Of a stretch of 64,000 nucleotides of DNA, positions 24,504-33,381 are shown piece after piece (positions within the stretch are counted from its first letter, which is position 1; each line of letters starts with the position of its first letter). A program made the translations under genes and the position numbers. The stretch lies in contig FOPE01000004.1 of NCBI GenBank assembly GCA_900113385.1, positions 1 through 64,000 of the forward strand, given 5' to 3'. This DNA comes from Lachnospiraceae bacterium C7 (GTDB taxonomy: Bacteria; Bacillota; Clostridia; Lachnospirales; Lachnospiraceae). The notes beneath the pieces are model-generated. The model ran no database searches. It saw nothing but the letters and a program-made list of their open reading frames with translations, and had not been told where the DNA came from.

Positions 24504-27200
24504 ATGGCAAAGAAATGGGTGTATTTATTTACAGAAGGAAACGCTGACATGCGCGAATTACTTGGAGGAAAAGGAGCTAACTTAGCTGAGATGACTAACA
24601 TCGGTCTTCCAGTACCACAAGGTTTTACCATTACAACTGAGGCATGTACTCAGTACTATGAGGATGGTAGAGAAATCAACGATGAGATTCGTGGCCAGAT
24701 TGAAGAGTACATTTTAAAAATGGAAAAAATTACAGGAAAGAAATTTGGCGACAAAGAAAATCCATTACTTGTATCTGTTCGTTCAGGAGCTAGAGCTTCA
24801 ATGCCAGGAATGATGGACACAATTTTGAACCTAGGTTTAAATGAGGACGTTGTTGAGGTTATTGCTAAAAAATCTAACAATCCACGTTGGGCTTGGGACT
24901 GTTACAGAAGATTCATCCAGATGTACTCAGACGTTGTTATGGAAGTTGGCAAAAAATATTTCGAAGAGTTAATCGATGAAATGAAAGCAAAACGAGGCGT
25001 TGAACAAGACGTAGAGCTTACAGCAGATGACTTAAAAGAATTAGCTAATCAGTTTAAAAATGAATACAAAGAAAAAGTAGGTAGTGATTTCCCAGACGAA
25101 CCAAAAGAACAGTTATTTGGTGCAATCAAAGCTGTTTTCCGTTCATGGGATAACCCTAGAGCAAATGTTTATAGAAGAGACAATGATATCCCTTATTCAT
25201 GGGGTACAGCTGTAAACGTTCAGTCAATGGCATTTGGTAACATGGGAGATGATTGTGGTACAGGTGTTGCATTCACAAGAGACCCAGCTACAGGTAAAAA
25301 AGGATTATTTGGTGAATTCCTTACAAATGCACAAGGTGAGGATGTTGTTGCTGGTGTTCGTACACCAATGCACATTTCTGAAATGGAAGATAAATTTCCA
25401 GAAGCATTCAAACAATTTAAAGAAGTATGCCAAATTCTTGAATCTCACTATAGAGATATGCAGGATATGGAGTTTACTGTTGAAAACGGAAAACTTTATA
25501 TGTTACAGACAAGAAATGGTAAGAGAACAGCTCAGGCAGCTTTAAAGATTGCTTGTAACCTTGTAGATGAGGGAATGAGAACAGAAGAGGAAGCAGTTGC
25601 AATGATTGATCCTCGAAATCTTGATACATTACTTCATCCTCAATTTGATCAGGAAGCTCTTAAGAAAGCAACTCCAATGGGTAAAGGCCTTGGTGCTTCA
25701 CCAGGTGCAGCAACAGGTAAAGTTGTATTTACAGCAGATGACGCTGTTGAATGGGCTAATAGAGGAGAAAGAGTAATCTTAGTTAGACTTGAGACATCTC
25801 CAGAAGATATCACTGGTATGAAATCAGCACAAGGTATTTTGACAGTTCGTGGTGGTATGACATCACATGCAGCTGTAGTAGCTCGTGGAATGGGCGAATG
25901 TTGTGTAGCTGGTTGCGGTGATATCACAATGGATGAAGCAAATAAATGCTTCAAATTAGGTGGAAAAGAATATCACGAAGGAGACATGATTTCTATTGAT
26001 GGTTCAACAGGTAACATTTACGATGGAGCAATCCATACAGTAGATGCTCAAATCGCTGGAGAATTTGGAAGAATCATGGGCTGGGCTGATAAATATAGAA
26101 GATTAAAAGTTAGAACAAATGCAGATACACCAAGAGATGCTAAAAAAGCTAGAGAACTTGGAGCAGAAGGTATCGGACTTTGCCGTACAGAGCATATGTT
26201 CTTCGAGCCAGAAAGAATTGATGCATTTAGAGAAATGATTTGTTCTGATACAGTAGAGGAAAGAGAAGAAGCTTTAGAGAAAATTTTGCCATATCAGCAG
26301 AGTGATTTCAAAGCTTTATATGAAGCACTTGAAGGAAATCCTGTAACAATCAGATTCCTTGATCCACCACTTCATGAGTTCGTACCTACTGAAGAAGCTG
26401 ATATTGAAAAACTTGCAAGAACAAAAGGTAAATCTGTAGATGAAATCAAAGCTATGATTAATAGCTTACATGAATTTAACCCAATGATGGGACACAGAGG
26501 ATGCCGTCTTGCTGTTACTTATCCAGAAATTGCTAAGATGCAGACAAAAGCTGTAATTAGAGCAGCAATTGAAGTTAAAATTGAGCATAGTGACTGGACA
26601 GTTAGACCAGAGATTATGATTCCATTAGTTTGTGATATCAAAGAACTTAAATTTGTTAAGAAAGTAGTAGTTGAAACAGCTGATGAAGAAATCAGAAATG
26701 CTGGTATTAAACTTGACTACGAAGTTGGTACAATGATTGAGATTCCAAGAGCTGCATTAACAGCTGATGAAATCGCTACAGAGGCAGACTTCTTCTGCTT
26801 TGGTACAAACGATTTAACACAGATGACATATGGATTCTCAAGAGATGATGCAGGTAAATTCTTGAATTCTTACTACGATACTAAGATTTTTGAGAATGAT
26901 CCATTTGCTAAACTTGATCACACAGGTGTTGGAAAACTTATGGAGATTGCAATTAAACTTGGCAAACCAGTTAATCCAAAACTCCATATCGGTATCTGTG
27001 GAGAACATGGTGGAGATCCTTCATCAGTAGAGTTCTGCCACCAGATTGGACTTGATTATGTATCATGTTCACCATTTAGAGTTCCAATTGCAAGATTAGC
27101 AGCAGCACAGGCAGCTATCGCAGAAAAAAAGGCACAAACTACAAAAGAAATTGATGTAACTGTCAACAACAGCAAATCGAAAGGAAAAACATTAGTTTAG
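24504..27200 (+). CDS. ppdK: Pyruvate phosphate dikinase
   Basis: This 898-residue enzyme interconverts pyruvate, ATP and phosphate with phosphoenolpyruvate, AMP and pyrophosphate; in anaerobes it serves glycolysis or gluconeogenesis. The N-terminal ATP-grasp domain begins at VYLFTEGNADMRELLGGKGANLAEMT. The swivelling domain carries the phosphorylated His in GGMTSHAAVVARGMG (near 455). The C-terminal PEP-binding barrel has GLCRTEHMFFE, MMGHRGCRLA, FFCFGTNDLTQMTYGFSRDD and GICGEHGGDP with its catalytic Cys. Length and residues match the well-studied Clostridium symbiosum enzyme. It is monocistronic, with its own promoter and a terminator at 27283-27312. Confidence 0.98.
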   Translation: MAKKWVYLFTEGNADMRELLGGKGANLAEMTNIGLPVPQGFTITTEACTQYYEDGREINDEIRGQIEEYILKMEKITGKKFGDKENPLLVSVRSGARASMPGMMDTILNLGLNEDVVEVIAKKSNNPRWAWDCYRRFIQMYSDVVMEVGKKYFEELIDEMKAKRGVEQDVELTADDLKELANQFKNEYKEKVGSDFPDEPKEQLFGAIKAVFRSWDNPRANVYRRDNDIPYSWGTAVNVQSMAFGNMGDDCGTGVAFTRDPATGKKGLFGEFLTNAQGEDVVAGVRTPMHISEMEDKFPEAFKQFKEVCQILESHYRDMQDMEFTVENGKLYMLQTRNGKRTAQAALKIACNLVDEGMRTEEEAVAMIDPRNLDTLLHPQFDQEALKKATPMGKGLGASPGAATGKVVFTADDAVEWANRGERVILVRLETSPEDITGMKSAQGILTVRGGMTSHAAVVARGMGECCVAGCGDITMDEANKCFKLGGKEYHEGDMISIDGSTGNIYDGAIHTVDAQIAGEFGRIMGWADKYRRLKVRTNADTPRDAKKARELGAEGIGLCRTEHMFFEPERIDAFREMICSDTVEEREEALEKILPYQQSDFKALYEALEGNPVTIRFLDPPLHEFVPTEEADIEKLARTKGKSVDEIKAMINSLHEFNPMMGHRGCRLAVTYPEIAKMQTKAVIRAAIEVKIEHSDWTVRPEIMIPLVCDIKELKFVKKVVVETADEEIRNAGIKLDYEVGTMIEIPRAALTADEIATEADFFCFGTNDLTQMTYGFSRDDAGKFLNSYYDTKIFENDPFAKLDHTGVGKLMEIAIKLGKPVNPKLHIGICGEHGGDPSSVEFCHQIGLDYVSCSPFRVPIARLAAAQAAIAEKKAQTTKEIDVTVNNSKSKGKTLV

Positions 27201-27282
27201 CCCATTTGCTATTTAGACATTTTCATAAATTTTTTTCATAACACAGTAACTCCTTTTTTAGTAATCTAGCGTATGCTAGGAA

Positions 27283-27312
27283 GGGCATCACCCGAAAGGG
27301 TGGTGCTTTTTT
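27283..27312 (+). terminator. Intrinsic terminator after ppdK
   Basis: GCATCACCC-GAAA-GGGTGGTGC is a GNRA-looped hairpin followed by TTTTTT. Confidence 0.92.
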
Positions 27313-27420
27313 CGTTGTGGGGGCCATATTAATAATCTATAATATGATAATTTATGATATAATTAAAGGTATGGATTTTAGATTAAATTAGAGTTCAATT
27401 GATGAACTCGTGTACATTAA

Positions 27421-27650
27421 TTAAGGAGATATACAATTTCAGATGGTATAAGAGATCATAATGTATTGGGCTTTGATACCAAAAAAGTTTTAGTATATAA
27501 AGACATGACTCTAAAAAATTAGTTGCAGAAAACAAATGTATTGTTGCTTATGAAGAAGAAGTAATGTCAAATGAGGCCAAAAGGTCAGTATAAGATAAAA
27601 GAATATGAAGAAGGCTATGATGAAGCTGAAAATATAAAAGTAGACAATAG
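27421..27650 (+). pseudogene. Decayed coding remnants upstream of fic
   Basis: Short open pieces in different frames read like protein: ISDGIRDHNVLGFDTKK through LVYKDMTLKN (27436-27522), VAENKCIVAYEEEVMSNEAK (ending near 27593), and RPKGQYKIKEYEEGYDEAEN to a TGA at 27652-27654. An AAGGAGA binding site at 27423-27429 is not followed by a usable ATG. I read this as one or two small genes broken by frameshifts, possibly including a partner of the Fic protein; the identity is not recognised. Confidence 0.45.
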
Positions 27651-27668
27651 ATGAGAGGTGGTAATGTA

Positions 27669-28274
27669 ATGTTGTCAAATAAGCTTGGAATTTCGGATTC
27701 AACTGAATTAGCGAGAGAAGAAGAAAAAATAAGTAAAAAGAAAGCTATAGAATTATTTGAATCAGGACTATTAGATGAACTTGAGCCAGGTACATGGGAA
27801 TCTTTACAGAAAATACATAAATTTTTGTTTGAAGATATTTATGATTTTGCAGGAAAAATGAGAGAAGTAAATATTGCTAAGGGAAATTTTAGATTTGCCT
27901 CTGTGATGTATTTAGAACCGGCACTAGAAAATATAGAAAAAATGCCACAAACATCTTTTGATGAAATCGTGGAAAAATATGTTGAAATGAATGTAGCACA
28001 TCCTTTTCGAGAGGGAAATGGAAGGAGTATTCGTATATGGCTGGATTTGATTTTTAAGAAAAAAATTAATAAGGTTGTGGATTGGAGCGCAGTAGATAAA
28101 GAAGAATATTTACAAGCTATGGAAAGAAGTCCAATTAATGATATTGAAATCAAATATATTTTAAAGAATGCTTTAACATCCGAGATTGATAATAGTGAAG
28201 TTTATATGAAAGGTATAGATCATAGTTATTACTACGAAGGATACTATACATATAAGACAGAAGATTTGCAATAA
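27669..28274 (+). CDS. Fic family protein (AMPylase fold)
   Basis: This 201-residue protein has the Fic core [14 protein letters not shown] near residues 116-129, matching HPFxxGNGRxxR with the catalytic His, and the flap region [12 protein letters not shown] upstream. Fic enzymes transfer AMP or related groups to hydroxyl side chains and often act as toxins. The (S/T)xxxE(G/N) inhibitory helix is not evident within this protein, so an antitoxin partner would be expected; the decayed upstream remnants may be what is left of one. The start is ATG 27669, 7 bases after GAGGTGG; an upstream ATG at 27651 overlaps the site. A perfect palindrome spans the stop codon. Confidence 0.9.
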   Translation: MLSNKLGISDSTELAREEEKISKKKAIELFESGLLDELEPGTWESLQKIHKFLFEDIYDFAGKMREVNIAKGNFRFASVMYLEPALENIEKMPQTSFDEIVEKYVEMNVAHPFREGNGRSIRIWLDLIFKKKINKVVDWSAVDKEEYLQAMERSPINDIEIKYILKNALTSEIDNSEVYMKGIDHSYYYEGYYTYKTEDLQ

Positions 28275-28293
28275 TGCAAATCTTCTGTCTTAT
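28252..28293. repeat. Perfect 19-bp palindrome spanning the fic stop
   Basis: Arms 28252-28270 and 28275-28293 are exact complements around a 4-base loop that contains most of the fic TAA codon. There is no T-tract after it. The recognisable hsdS fragment starts at the next base, so the right arm lies at the junction of two unrelated coding pieces. Confidence 0.85.
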
Positions 28294-28797
28294 GTTTGGG
28301 AACAGCGTAAGGTTTCAAGTATGATAACTGATATAGCAGATGGACCATTTGGAAGTAACCTTAAAACAGAACATTATACAGCGGAAAAGGAAGCCAGAAT
28401 AATACAGCTTAGCAATCTTTCAGACTACGGATGGCAAGAAGAAAATACTCGTTATACTACATTTGAACATGCTAAGGAGATAAAGAGATGTATCGTTAAT
28501 GAAGGCGAATTGATAATGGGAAAAATGATGCCTGCAGGAATGACTATTATGCGCCCAAACACCGAAAAAATGTACATTCTATCTTCTGATTGTGTGCGTA
28601 TAAAACTCGATAATAATATAGAAACAGATAAGTTCTTTTTATATACAACTAGGAGTGATACTTTTCTTAATCAGGTCAACAATGATTCACAAGGAAGTAC
28701 TCGTGTCAGAACGAGTATTTCTAAAATCAGAAACATGGATGTTTTTATACCATCTGTTCCTGAGCAAGAGAAAATAGGTGAGTTTTTTGTGTTGTAG
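28294..28797 (+). pseudogene. hsdS: Type I restriction specificity subunit fragment
   Basis: About 168 codons cover one target recognition domain. The reading begins VWEQRKVSSMITDIADGPFG, the usual junction after a conserved repeat, and continues through LIMGKMMPAGMTIMRP, QGSTRVRTSISKIRNMDVF and PSVPEQEKIGEFF, where the central conserved helix would normally continue. It stops after three more residues. The other recognition domain and hsdM and hsdR are absent, so it is a remnant. An ATG at 28321 could start a shorter product, but no binding site is visible. Confidence 0.8.
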
Positions 28798-29000
28798 TCA
28801 TACTAAAATGGCCTAAGCGTCGAGCAACGCTTGCAATAGACACACTGGCAAAAAGAAGTAATAAGGCATGGGTATGTCTTTATCCATTTTAAAGTCATTA
28901 GATATTTGTCCATGGTGACTTTCCTGATAGCACCTTCTTTATACATAGTAATCCATTGTTCATAATAATCGCAAAATAAAGTTTCTTTTTCTATAATCAT
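28767..29000 (-). pseudogene. Internally deleted tyrosine recombinase
   Basis: From ATG 29000, with GGAGG 7 bases upstream, the frame reads MIIEKETLFCDYYEQWITMY and on to KYLMTLKWIKTY, the N-terminal core-binding domain of an integrase. At about 28870 the sequence jumps, in another frame, to HALLLLFASVSIASVARRLG followed by HFSMTTTQKTHLF, the C-terminal catalytic His-x-x-Arg helix region and beyond. The central catalytic domain is missing. The 3' end overlaps the end of the hsdS fragment on the other strand. Recombinases of this type often sit beside hsdS genes and invert them. Confidence 0.75.
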
Positions 29001-29404
29001 TTTAATTCCTCCAATGGATGCAGCAGTTATGTTAATTTAAAAATAGGCTATGCAAAATAAAAAATCAATATAGTATTTTTATCTTCGTGAAAATTGAATG
29101 AATGAAGCATAATCAAATGTTTTTACCAGTGCGGAAAATAATCCGATTAAATATATAAAAAAATTTAACACATCAATAAATGAGAGAGGCACTTGCATTT
29201 GGTCATATTTAATTTTAAAGAATGCTTTAACACCAGGGATTAATAACCGAAAATTTATACATAATTCCCAAAAGTGTAAAGAATTTTTCAAAATATTAGG
29301 AATTGTAGTTTACAAAAAAATATCTAGAGTTCATAATATTTAAGTACACACTTTTTGAGTGTGTAGTATTGTTGTCTACATATTTAGGCATAGGAGGTGT
29401 TTAA
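29001..29404. other. Gap before feoB: fic remnant and hairpin
   Basis: No intact gene is present. A decayed second copy of the fic 3' end occurs near 29209-29265 and is described separately. A hairpin, ACACAC-TTTTTGA-GTGTGT (about 29346-29363), lies just before feoB. I found no convincing Fur or DtxR box. A 70-codon minus-strand frame at 29079-29291 crosses the fic remnant and is rejected. Confidence 0.5.
29209..29265 (+). pseudogene. Degenerate copy of the fic 3' end
   Basis: Bases 29212-29232 are identical to 28158-28178 inside fic, and flanking bases still align. The copy reads YLILKNALTPGINNRKFIH against [19 protein letters not shown] in the intact gene, with stops around it. So fic-derived sequence brackets the hsdS and recombinase fragments. 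Confidence 0.7.
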
Positions 29405-31768
29405 GTGAATTTAAAAGAACTTAAAATAGGACAGACAGCAACTATAAAAAGTGTTGGTGGAAGTGGTGCTCTTCGTCAACATTTTCTTGATATGGGACTT
29501 ATTCCACAAAGTGATGTAACATTAATAAAATATGCTCCAATGGGTGATCCAATGGAGATTATGGTTTCAGGTTACGCATTAACTATTAGATTGTCTGATG
29601 CAGAAAAAATAGAAATAGAAAATGTTAGAAAAAAAATAACAGAAAATAATAATACAGATAAGACTTTATTGCGTGATATTTCTCATCCAGCCATAGGTGA
29701 AGATGTAAGTGATCACGATTATACAAAAGAACATAAACATAAAAGAAAAATTAATAATAAATTAACATTTGCACTAGTAGGAAACCAAAATTCGGGAAAA
29801 ACAACATTGTTTAATAGATTGACCGGATCTAATCAACACGTAGGAAATTTTCCTGGAGTTACAGTAGATAGAAAAAGTGGTTCTATAAAGGGATATCCTA
29901 ATACTGAAGTGGTTGATTTACCAGGAATATATTCGTTATCACCTTATACTAGTGAGGAAATTGTATCTAGAAAATTTGTAATTGAGGAAAAGCCTTCTGC
30001 TATAATAAATATTGTTGATGCGACAAATATTGAGCGTAATCTTTATTTGACAATGCAATTGCTAGAATTGGATGTTCCAGTGGTTATAGCATTAAATATG
30101 ATGGACGAAATGAAAGGCAATGGTGGTTCAGTAAATATAAATTTATTTGAAAAATTAATACAAGTGCCAGTTGTTCCAATTTCGGCTGCAAAGAACCAAG
30201 GTATAGAAGAACTTATCACACATGCAATTCATATTGCAAAATATAATGAAAAACCATTAAAAAATGATTTTTGCGATAAAAATGATTATGATGGAGCAGT
30301 ATATAGGGCAATACATTCAATAATGAATTTAGTAGAGGATCATGCGGAAAAAGCCGATATTCCTATAAGATTTGCAACTAGTAAAATTATTGAAAAGGAC
30401 CCACTTGTAATAGATGCATTAGATTTACATGATAATGACAGAATAGCTCTTAATACAATTGTGGATCAAATGGAAAAAGAAAGAGGTTTAGACAGAGCTG
30501 CTGCAATTGCCGACATGAGATTTACATTTATTAAAAGATTATGCAGTCAGGCAATAGTAAAACCAAAAGAAAGTAAAGAAAGAGAACGTAGTAAAAAGTT
30601 AGATAAAATTTTTACGGGAAGATGGACAGCAATACCAGTATTTATTGGAATAATGGCAATTATTTTTTATCTTACATTTAATGTAATAGGAGCGTTTTTT
30701 CAAGAAGTATTAGCGGATGCTATAGGTTGGATAACAAAAATAGTAGATAACGCATTGTCACAAGCTAATGTGGCAGCACCAATACACTCATTAGTGATAG
30801 ATGCAATTTTTGAAGGTGTAGGTACAGTACTTAGTTTTGTTCCAATAATTGTAGTATTATATTTCTTCTTATCTATTTTAGAAGATAGTGGCTACATGGC
30901 CAGAGTTGCGTTTTTTATGGATAAACTCTTACGTAAAATTGGATTATCAGGAAGAAGTATAGTTCCTTTGTTAATAGGATTTGGTTGCAGTGTTCCAGCA
31001 GTGATGTCAACACGAACTTTGCCATCAGAAAGAGATAGAAAAATGACACAACTTTTAATTCCATTTATGAGTTGTAGCGCAAAGATGCCTATTTATGCAT
31101 TTTTCTCTGCAGCATTTTTCCCAAAATACGCAGCATTAATAATGGTAGTGCTATATTTCACAGGAATATTAATGGCAATTTTAGTTGCTATGATTAGCAA
31201 ATATTCTATTTTTAAAGGAGAGGCTGTTCCTTTTGTAATGGAACTTCCAAATTATAGAATGCCAGGAATAAAAAACGTGGCAATGCTTTTATGGGATAAA
31301 GCAAAAGACTTTATTCAGAGAGCATTTACAGTTATTTTTCTAGGAATCATAGTTGTTTGGTTTTTACAGAATTTTAATCCATATTTTCACATGGTTAAAA
31401 ATTCAGAAGATAGCATATTAGCAAGTTTAGCAGGGGTAATAGCACCAGTATTTATTCCATTAGGATTCGGTAACTGGAAAGCTGTCACATCGCTGATTTC
31501 AGGATTTTTAGCAAAAGAAAGTGTGGTATCAATGCTTACTGTACTTTATGGTGGAGCAAGTAAAATGGCAACACAGATGACAGGATTAACAGCATTTACA
31601 TTTTTAGTTTTCTGTCTACTATATACACCTTGTATTGCAGCAGTAGCAGCTGTAAAAAAAGAATCTGGTGGAAAAGCAGCATTAGTTACAGTAATCTTTC
31701 AATGTGCTATCGCTTGGTTAATTGCATTTATAGTTCATTCGATAGGTTTAATAATAGGATTTAGATAA
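29405..31768 (+). CDS. feoB: Ferrous iron permease, FeoA-FeoB fusion
   Basis: This 787-residue protein fuses an N-terminal FeoA SH3-like domain (residues 1-74, MNLKELKIGQ to IEIENV) to the complete FeoB Fe2+ transporter. The GTPase domain has G1 GNQNSGKTT, G3 DLPGIYSL and G4 NMMD; the membrane part has gate motifs with the metal-site Cys in LIGFGCSVPAVM and MSCSAKMPIYA. It imports Fe2+ across the cytoplasmic membrane. The start is GTG 29405, 7 bases after AGGAGG. A small ABM-fold gene follows 17 bases later and is probably cotranscribed. Confidence 0.95.
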   Translation: MNLKELKIGQTATIKSVGGSGALRQHFLDMGLIPQSDVTLIKYAPMGDPMEIMVSGYALTIRLSDAEKIEIENVRKKITENNNTDKTLLRDISHPAIGEDVSDHDYTKEHKHKRKINNKLTFALVGNQNSGKTTLFNRLTGSNQHVGNFPGVTVDRKSGSIKGYPNTEVVDLPGIYSLSPYTSEEIVSRKFVIEEKPSAIINIVDATNIERNLYLTMQLLELDVPVVIALNMMDEMKGNGGSVNINLFEKLIQVPVVPISAAKNQGIEELITHAIHIAKYNEKPLKNDFCDKNDYDGAVYRAIHSIMNLVEDHAEKADIPIRFATSKIIEKDPLVIDALDLHDNDRIALNTIVDQMEKERGLDRAAAIADMRFTFIKRLCSQAIVKPKESKERERSKKLDKIFTGRWTAIPVFIGIMAIIFYLTFNVIGAFFQEVLADAIGWITKIVDNALSQANVAAPIHSLVIDAIFEGVGTVLSFVPIIVVLYFFLSILEDSGYMARVAFFMDKLLRKIGLSGRSIVPLLIGFGCSVPAVMSTRTLPSERDRKMTQLLIPFMSCSAKMPIYAFFSAAFFPKYAALIMVVLYFTGILMAILVAMISKYSIFKGEAVPFVMELPNYRMPGIKNVAMLLWDKAKDFIQRAFTVIFLGIIVVWFLQNFNPYFHMVKNSEDSILASLAGVIAPVFIPLGFGNWKAVTSLISGFLAKESVVSMLTVLYGGASKMATQMTGLTAFTFLVFCLLYTPCIAAVAAVKKESGGKAALVTVIFQCAIAWLIAFIVHSIGLIIGFR

Positions 31769-31785
31769 AAGAGAGGAGAATTATT

Positions 31786-32115
31786 ATGAGTATTACAGTT
31801 AATTTGAGATACAAAGGTAAAAATGGAGCAGCTATTGCATTTGCAAAAGAAATGATTAGTTCAGGCACCGTAGAAGCTATTAGAAAAGAAGCTGGTAATT
31901 TAAGATATGAGTATTATACTGCATTAGAGGACCCTGAAACTGTCCTATTAATAGACAGTTGGGATAATCAAGAAGCAATAGATATCCATCATGCATCTCC
32001 TATGATGGCAACAATAGCTGAACTCAGAGAAAAATATGATCTTCATATGACAGTTGAAAGATTTGTATCAGATGATAATATATCTGATCACGATGCTAAA
32101 TTTATAAGAAAATAG
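31786..32115 (+). CDS. ABM-domain protein (putative quinol monooxygenase)
   Basis: This 109-residue dimeric alpha/beta-barrel protein belongs to the antibiotic biosynthesis monooxygenase superfamily. Diagnostic features are ITVNLRYKGKNGAAIAFAKE, EAGNLRYEYYTALEDPETVLLIDSWDNQEAIDIHH and the HHASPMM segment. Members oxidise quinols, degrade haem or have unknown substrates; the family alone does not decide. Its position 17 bases after feoB, with GAGAGGAG before the ATG, suggests cotranscription and perhaps a link to iron or redox, but that is inference. Confidence 0.82.
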   Translation: MSITVNLRYKGKNGAAIAFAKEMISSGTVEAIRKEAGNLRYEYYTALEDPETVLLIDSWDNQEAIDIHHASPMMATIAELREKYDLHMTVERFVSDDNISDHDAKFIRK

Positions 32116-32193
32116 TGTATTATAATAACATGAACAATTAAATTATCGAAGGATATAATTTTTAAAATTAAAGTTAAAATGCTTTAATATTTA

Positions 32194-32223
32194 TTGTTAA
32201 TTGCCCACTTAATAAGGTATAAT
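32194..32223 (+). promoter_or_regulatory. Promoter of the exonuclease gene
   Basis: TTGTTA (32194-32199) and TATAAT (32218-32223) are separated by 18 bases. Confidence 0.6.
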
Positions 32224-32265
32224 ATATATAAATGTTTAACGGAATAAGGTTGAGGGAGGAAATTA

Positions 32266-32913
32266 ATGGAAAAAATCATTTTAGATTTAGAATTTTGCAA
32301 AGTATCTCCCAAATTTGCGGAGCAAAGAGAAATTTGCAAAGAAGAAATTATACAAATAGGGGCAGTTAAGTTAGATGAAAAAGATCAAATAGTAGATAAA
32401 TTTAATGAATATGTAAAGCCAGAATTCTCGCGTATTTCTAAAAAAGTTGAAAAGCTTACTAATATTTCAAATGAGATGTTAGAGGGAAAACGTAATTTTA
32501 CGGAGGTTATAGGTGATTTTATTAAATGGACAGGAGACAAAGATACTACTGTTTATTCATGGAGTATGGAAGATAAAGTTGTTATTGAACGTGAACGCAA
32601 ATTAAAGGGAGTCAATGACAAAAGATTAGAGAATCTTTTGAATAATTGGGTGGATCTTCAACAGATAATAGATAATATTTTATGTGTTAGTCAAAACCTT
32701 TCTTTAGATAATGTACTGAAAGGAATCAATGTACAATTCGTAGGTCAGAAACATTCCGCAATTGATGATGCACTCAATACAGCATTTATTTACCAGACAA
32801 TACAGGATAGAGATTTATTTGAAAAGAAAATGCGTCCATTAGTTGAAATTATGCAACCAACTGAGTCATTAACCTTTTCCATGGGTAATTTATTGCAAGG
32901 AATACTAGTTTAG
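32266..32913 (+). CDS. DEDDh 3'-5' exonuclease (RNase T/DnaQ fold)
   Basis: This 215-residue protein of the KapD/RNase T-like group has ExoI ILDLEFC (Asp and Glu near residues 5 and 7), ExoII in the region YSWSMEDKVVIERE, and ExoIII HSAIDDALNTA near 164-174 with the His and Asp of the DEDDh set. The conserved K.TNIS stretch follows the first strand. It should remove nucleotides from 3' ends of RNA or DNA; the natural substrate is unknown. GAGGGAGG precedes the ATG. It has its own promoter and stands alone. Confidence 0.85.
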   Translation: MEKIILDLEFCKVSPKFAEQREICKEEIIQIGAVKLDEKDQIVDKFNEYVKPEFSRISKKVEKLTNISNEMLEGKRNFTEVIGDFIKWTGDKDTTVYSWSMEDKVVIERERKLKGVNDKRLENLLNNWVDLQQIIDNILCVSQNLSLDNVLKGINVQFVGQKHSAIDDALNTAFIYQTIQDRDLFEKKMRPLVEIMQPTESLTFSMGNLLQGILV

Positions 32914-33075
32914 AATTGTTTGGAAAAAGGCTTTTTAAACAATGAAAATTTTAAACAAAGATGCTACATTAAAAAGGTATAGTGGCAAAGCAAAAAGGAA
33001 ACCCAAATTAAATTTGAAATTAAAGTTTCCATAAAACACTTGAAAACGCTAGAAAAAAAGGAAAATAAAATGCGT

Positions 33076-33104
33076 TTGACACACACAACTTTTTTTGGTA
33101 GAAT
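33076..33104 (+). promoter_or_regulatory. Strong promoter of the 33.1 kb non-coding RNA
   Basis: A consensus TTGACA (33076-33081) lies 17 bases before TAGAAT (33099-33104). This is among the best promoter matches in the window, yet no ORF follows for 270 bases. Confidence 0.75.
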
Positions 33105-33109
33105 TACTT

Positions 33110-33337
33110 ACATATTCAGCATGAAGACGATCTTAAACAGTAAGCATTAGTTTTGGGTGATAAATAGACGTTGTTTTGCTGGATCGATTCATTGTAATTA
33201 ATTAGGAAGTATGTAAATGGTTGACAACTTGACGGATTATGACGGAAACCGCTCGTTTATTGTTTGTCTACTAGAATTTAAAATGATTAATTTACATTGA
33301 AAAAGCAGCTTATTTCATAGGCTGCTTTATTTTTTTT
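33110..33337 (+). ncRNA. Candidate structured non-coding RNA, about 225 nt
   Basis: The region between a consensus promoter and a strong terminator has no ORF but can fold. The first 105 bases form a rod: 33110-33117 with 33206-33214 (one bulge), ATGAA (33121-33125) with TTCAT (33188-33192), CGATC (33128-33132) with GATCG (33182-33186), and CAGTAA (33138-33143) with TTGCTG (33176-33181). A second hairpin can form from TTGACAAC to GTTTGTC (about 33221-33268). ATGTAAAT (33211-33218) can alternatively pair with ATTTACAT (33290-33297). Size and a rod with an open terminal part resemble 6S RNA, but I cannot confirm that family. sbcD begins 45 bases beyond the terminator. Confidence 0.6.
33302..33337 (+). 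terminator. Terminator of the non-coding RNA
   Basis: AAAGCAGC and GCTGCTTT enclose an 11-base loop and are followed by ATTTTTTTT. Confidence 0.9.
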
Positions 33338-33381
33338 GCGCAAATATTATATAATATAAGTATATTGGAGGTATGATACAA

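Noticed and set aside
29079-29291. 70-codon minus-strand ORF before feoB
   Set aside because: It crosses the decayed fic copy on the opposite strand and shows no binding site or family.
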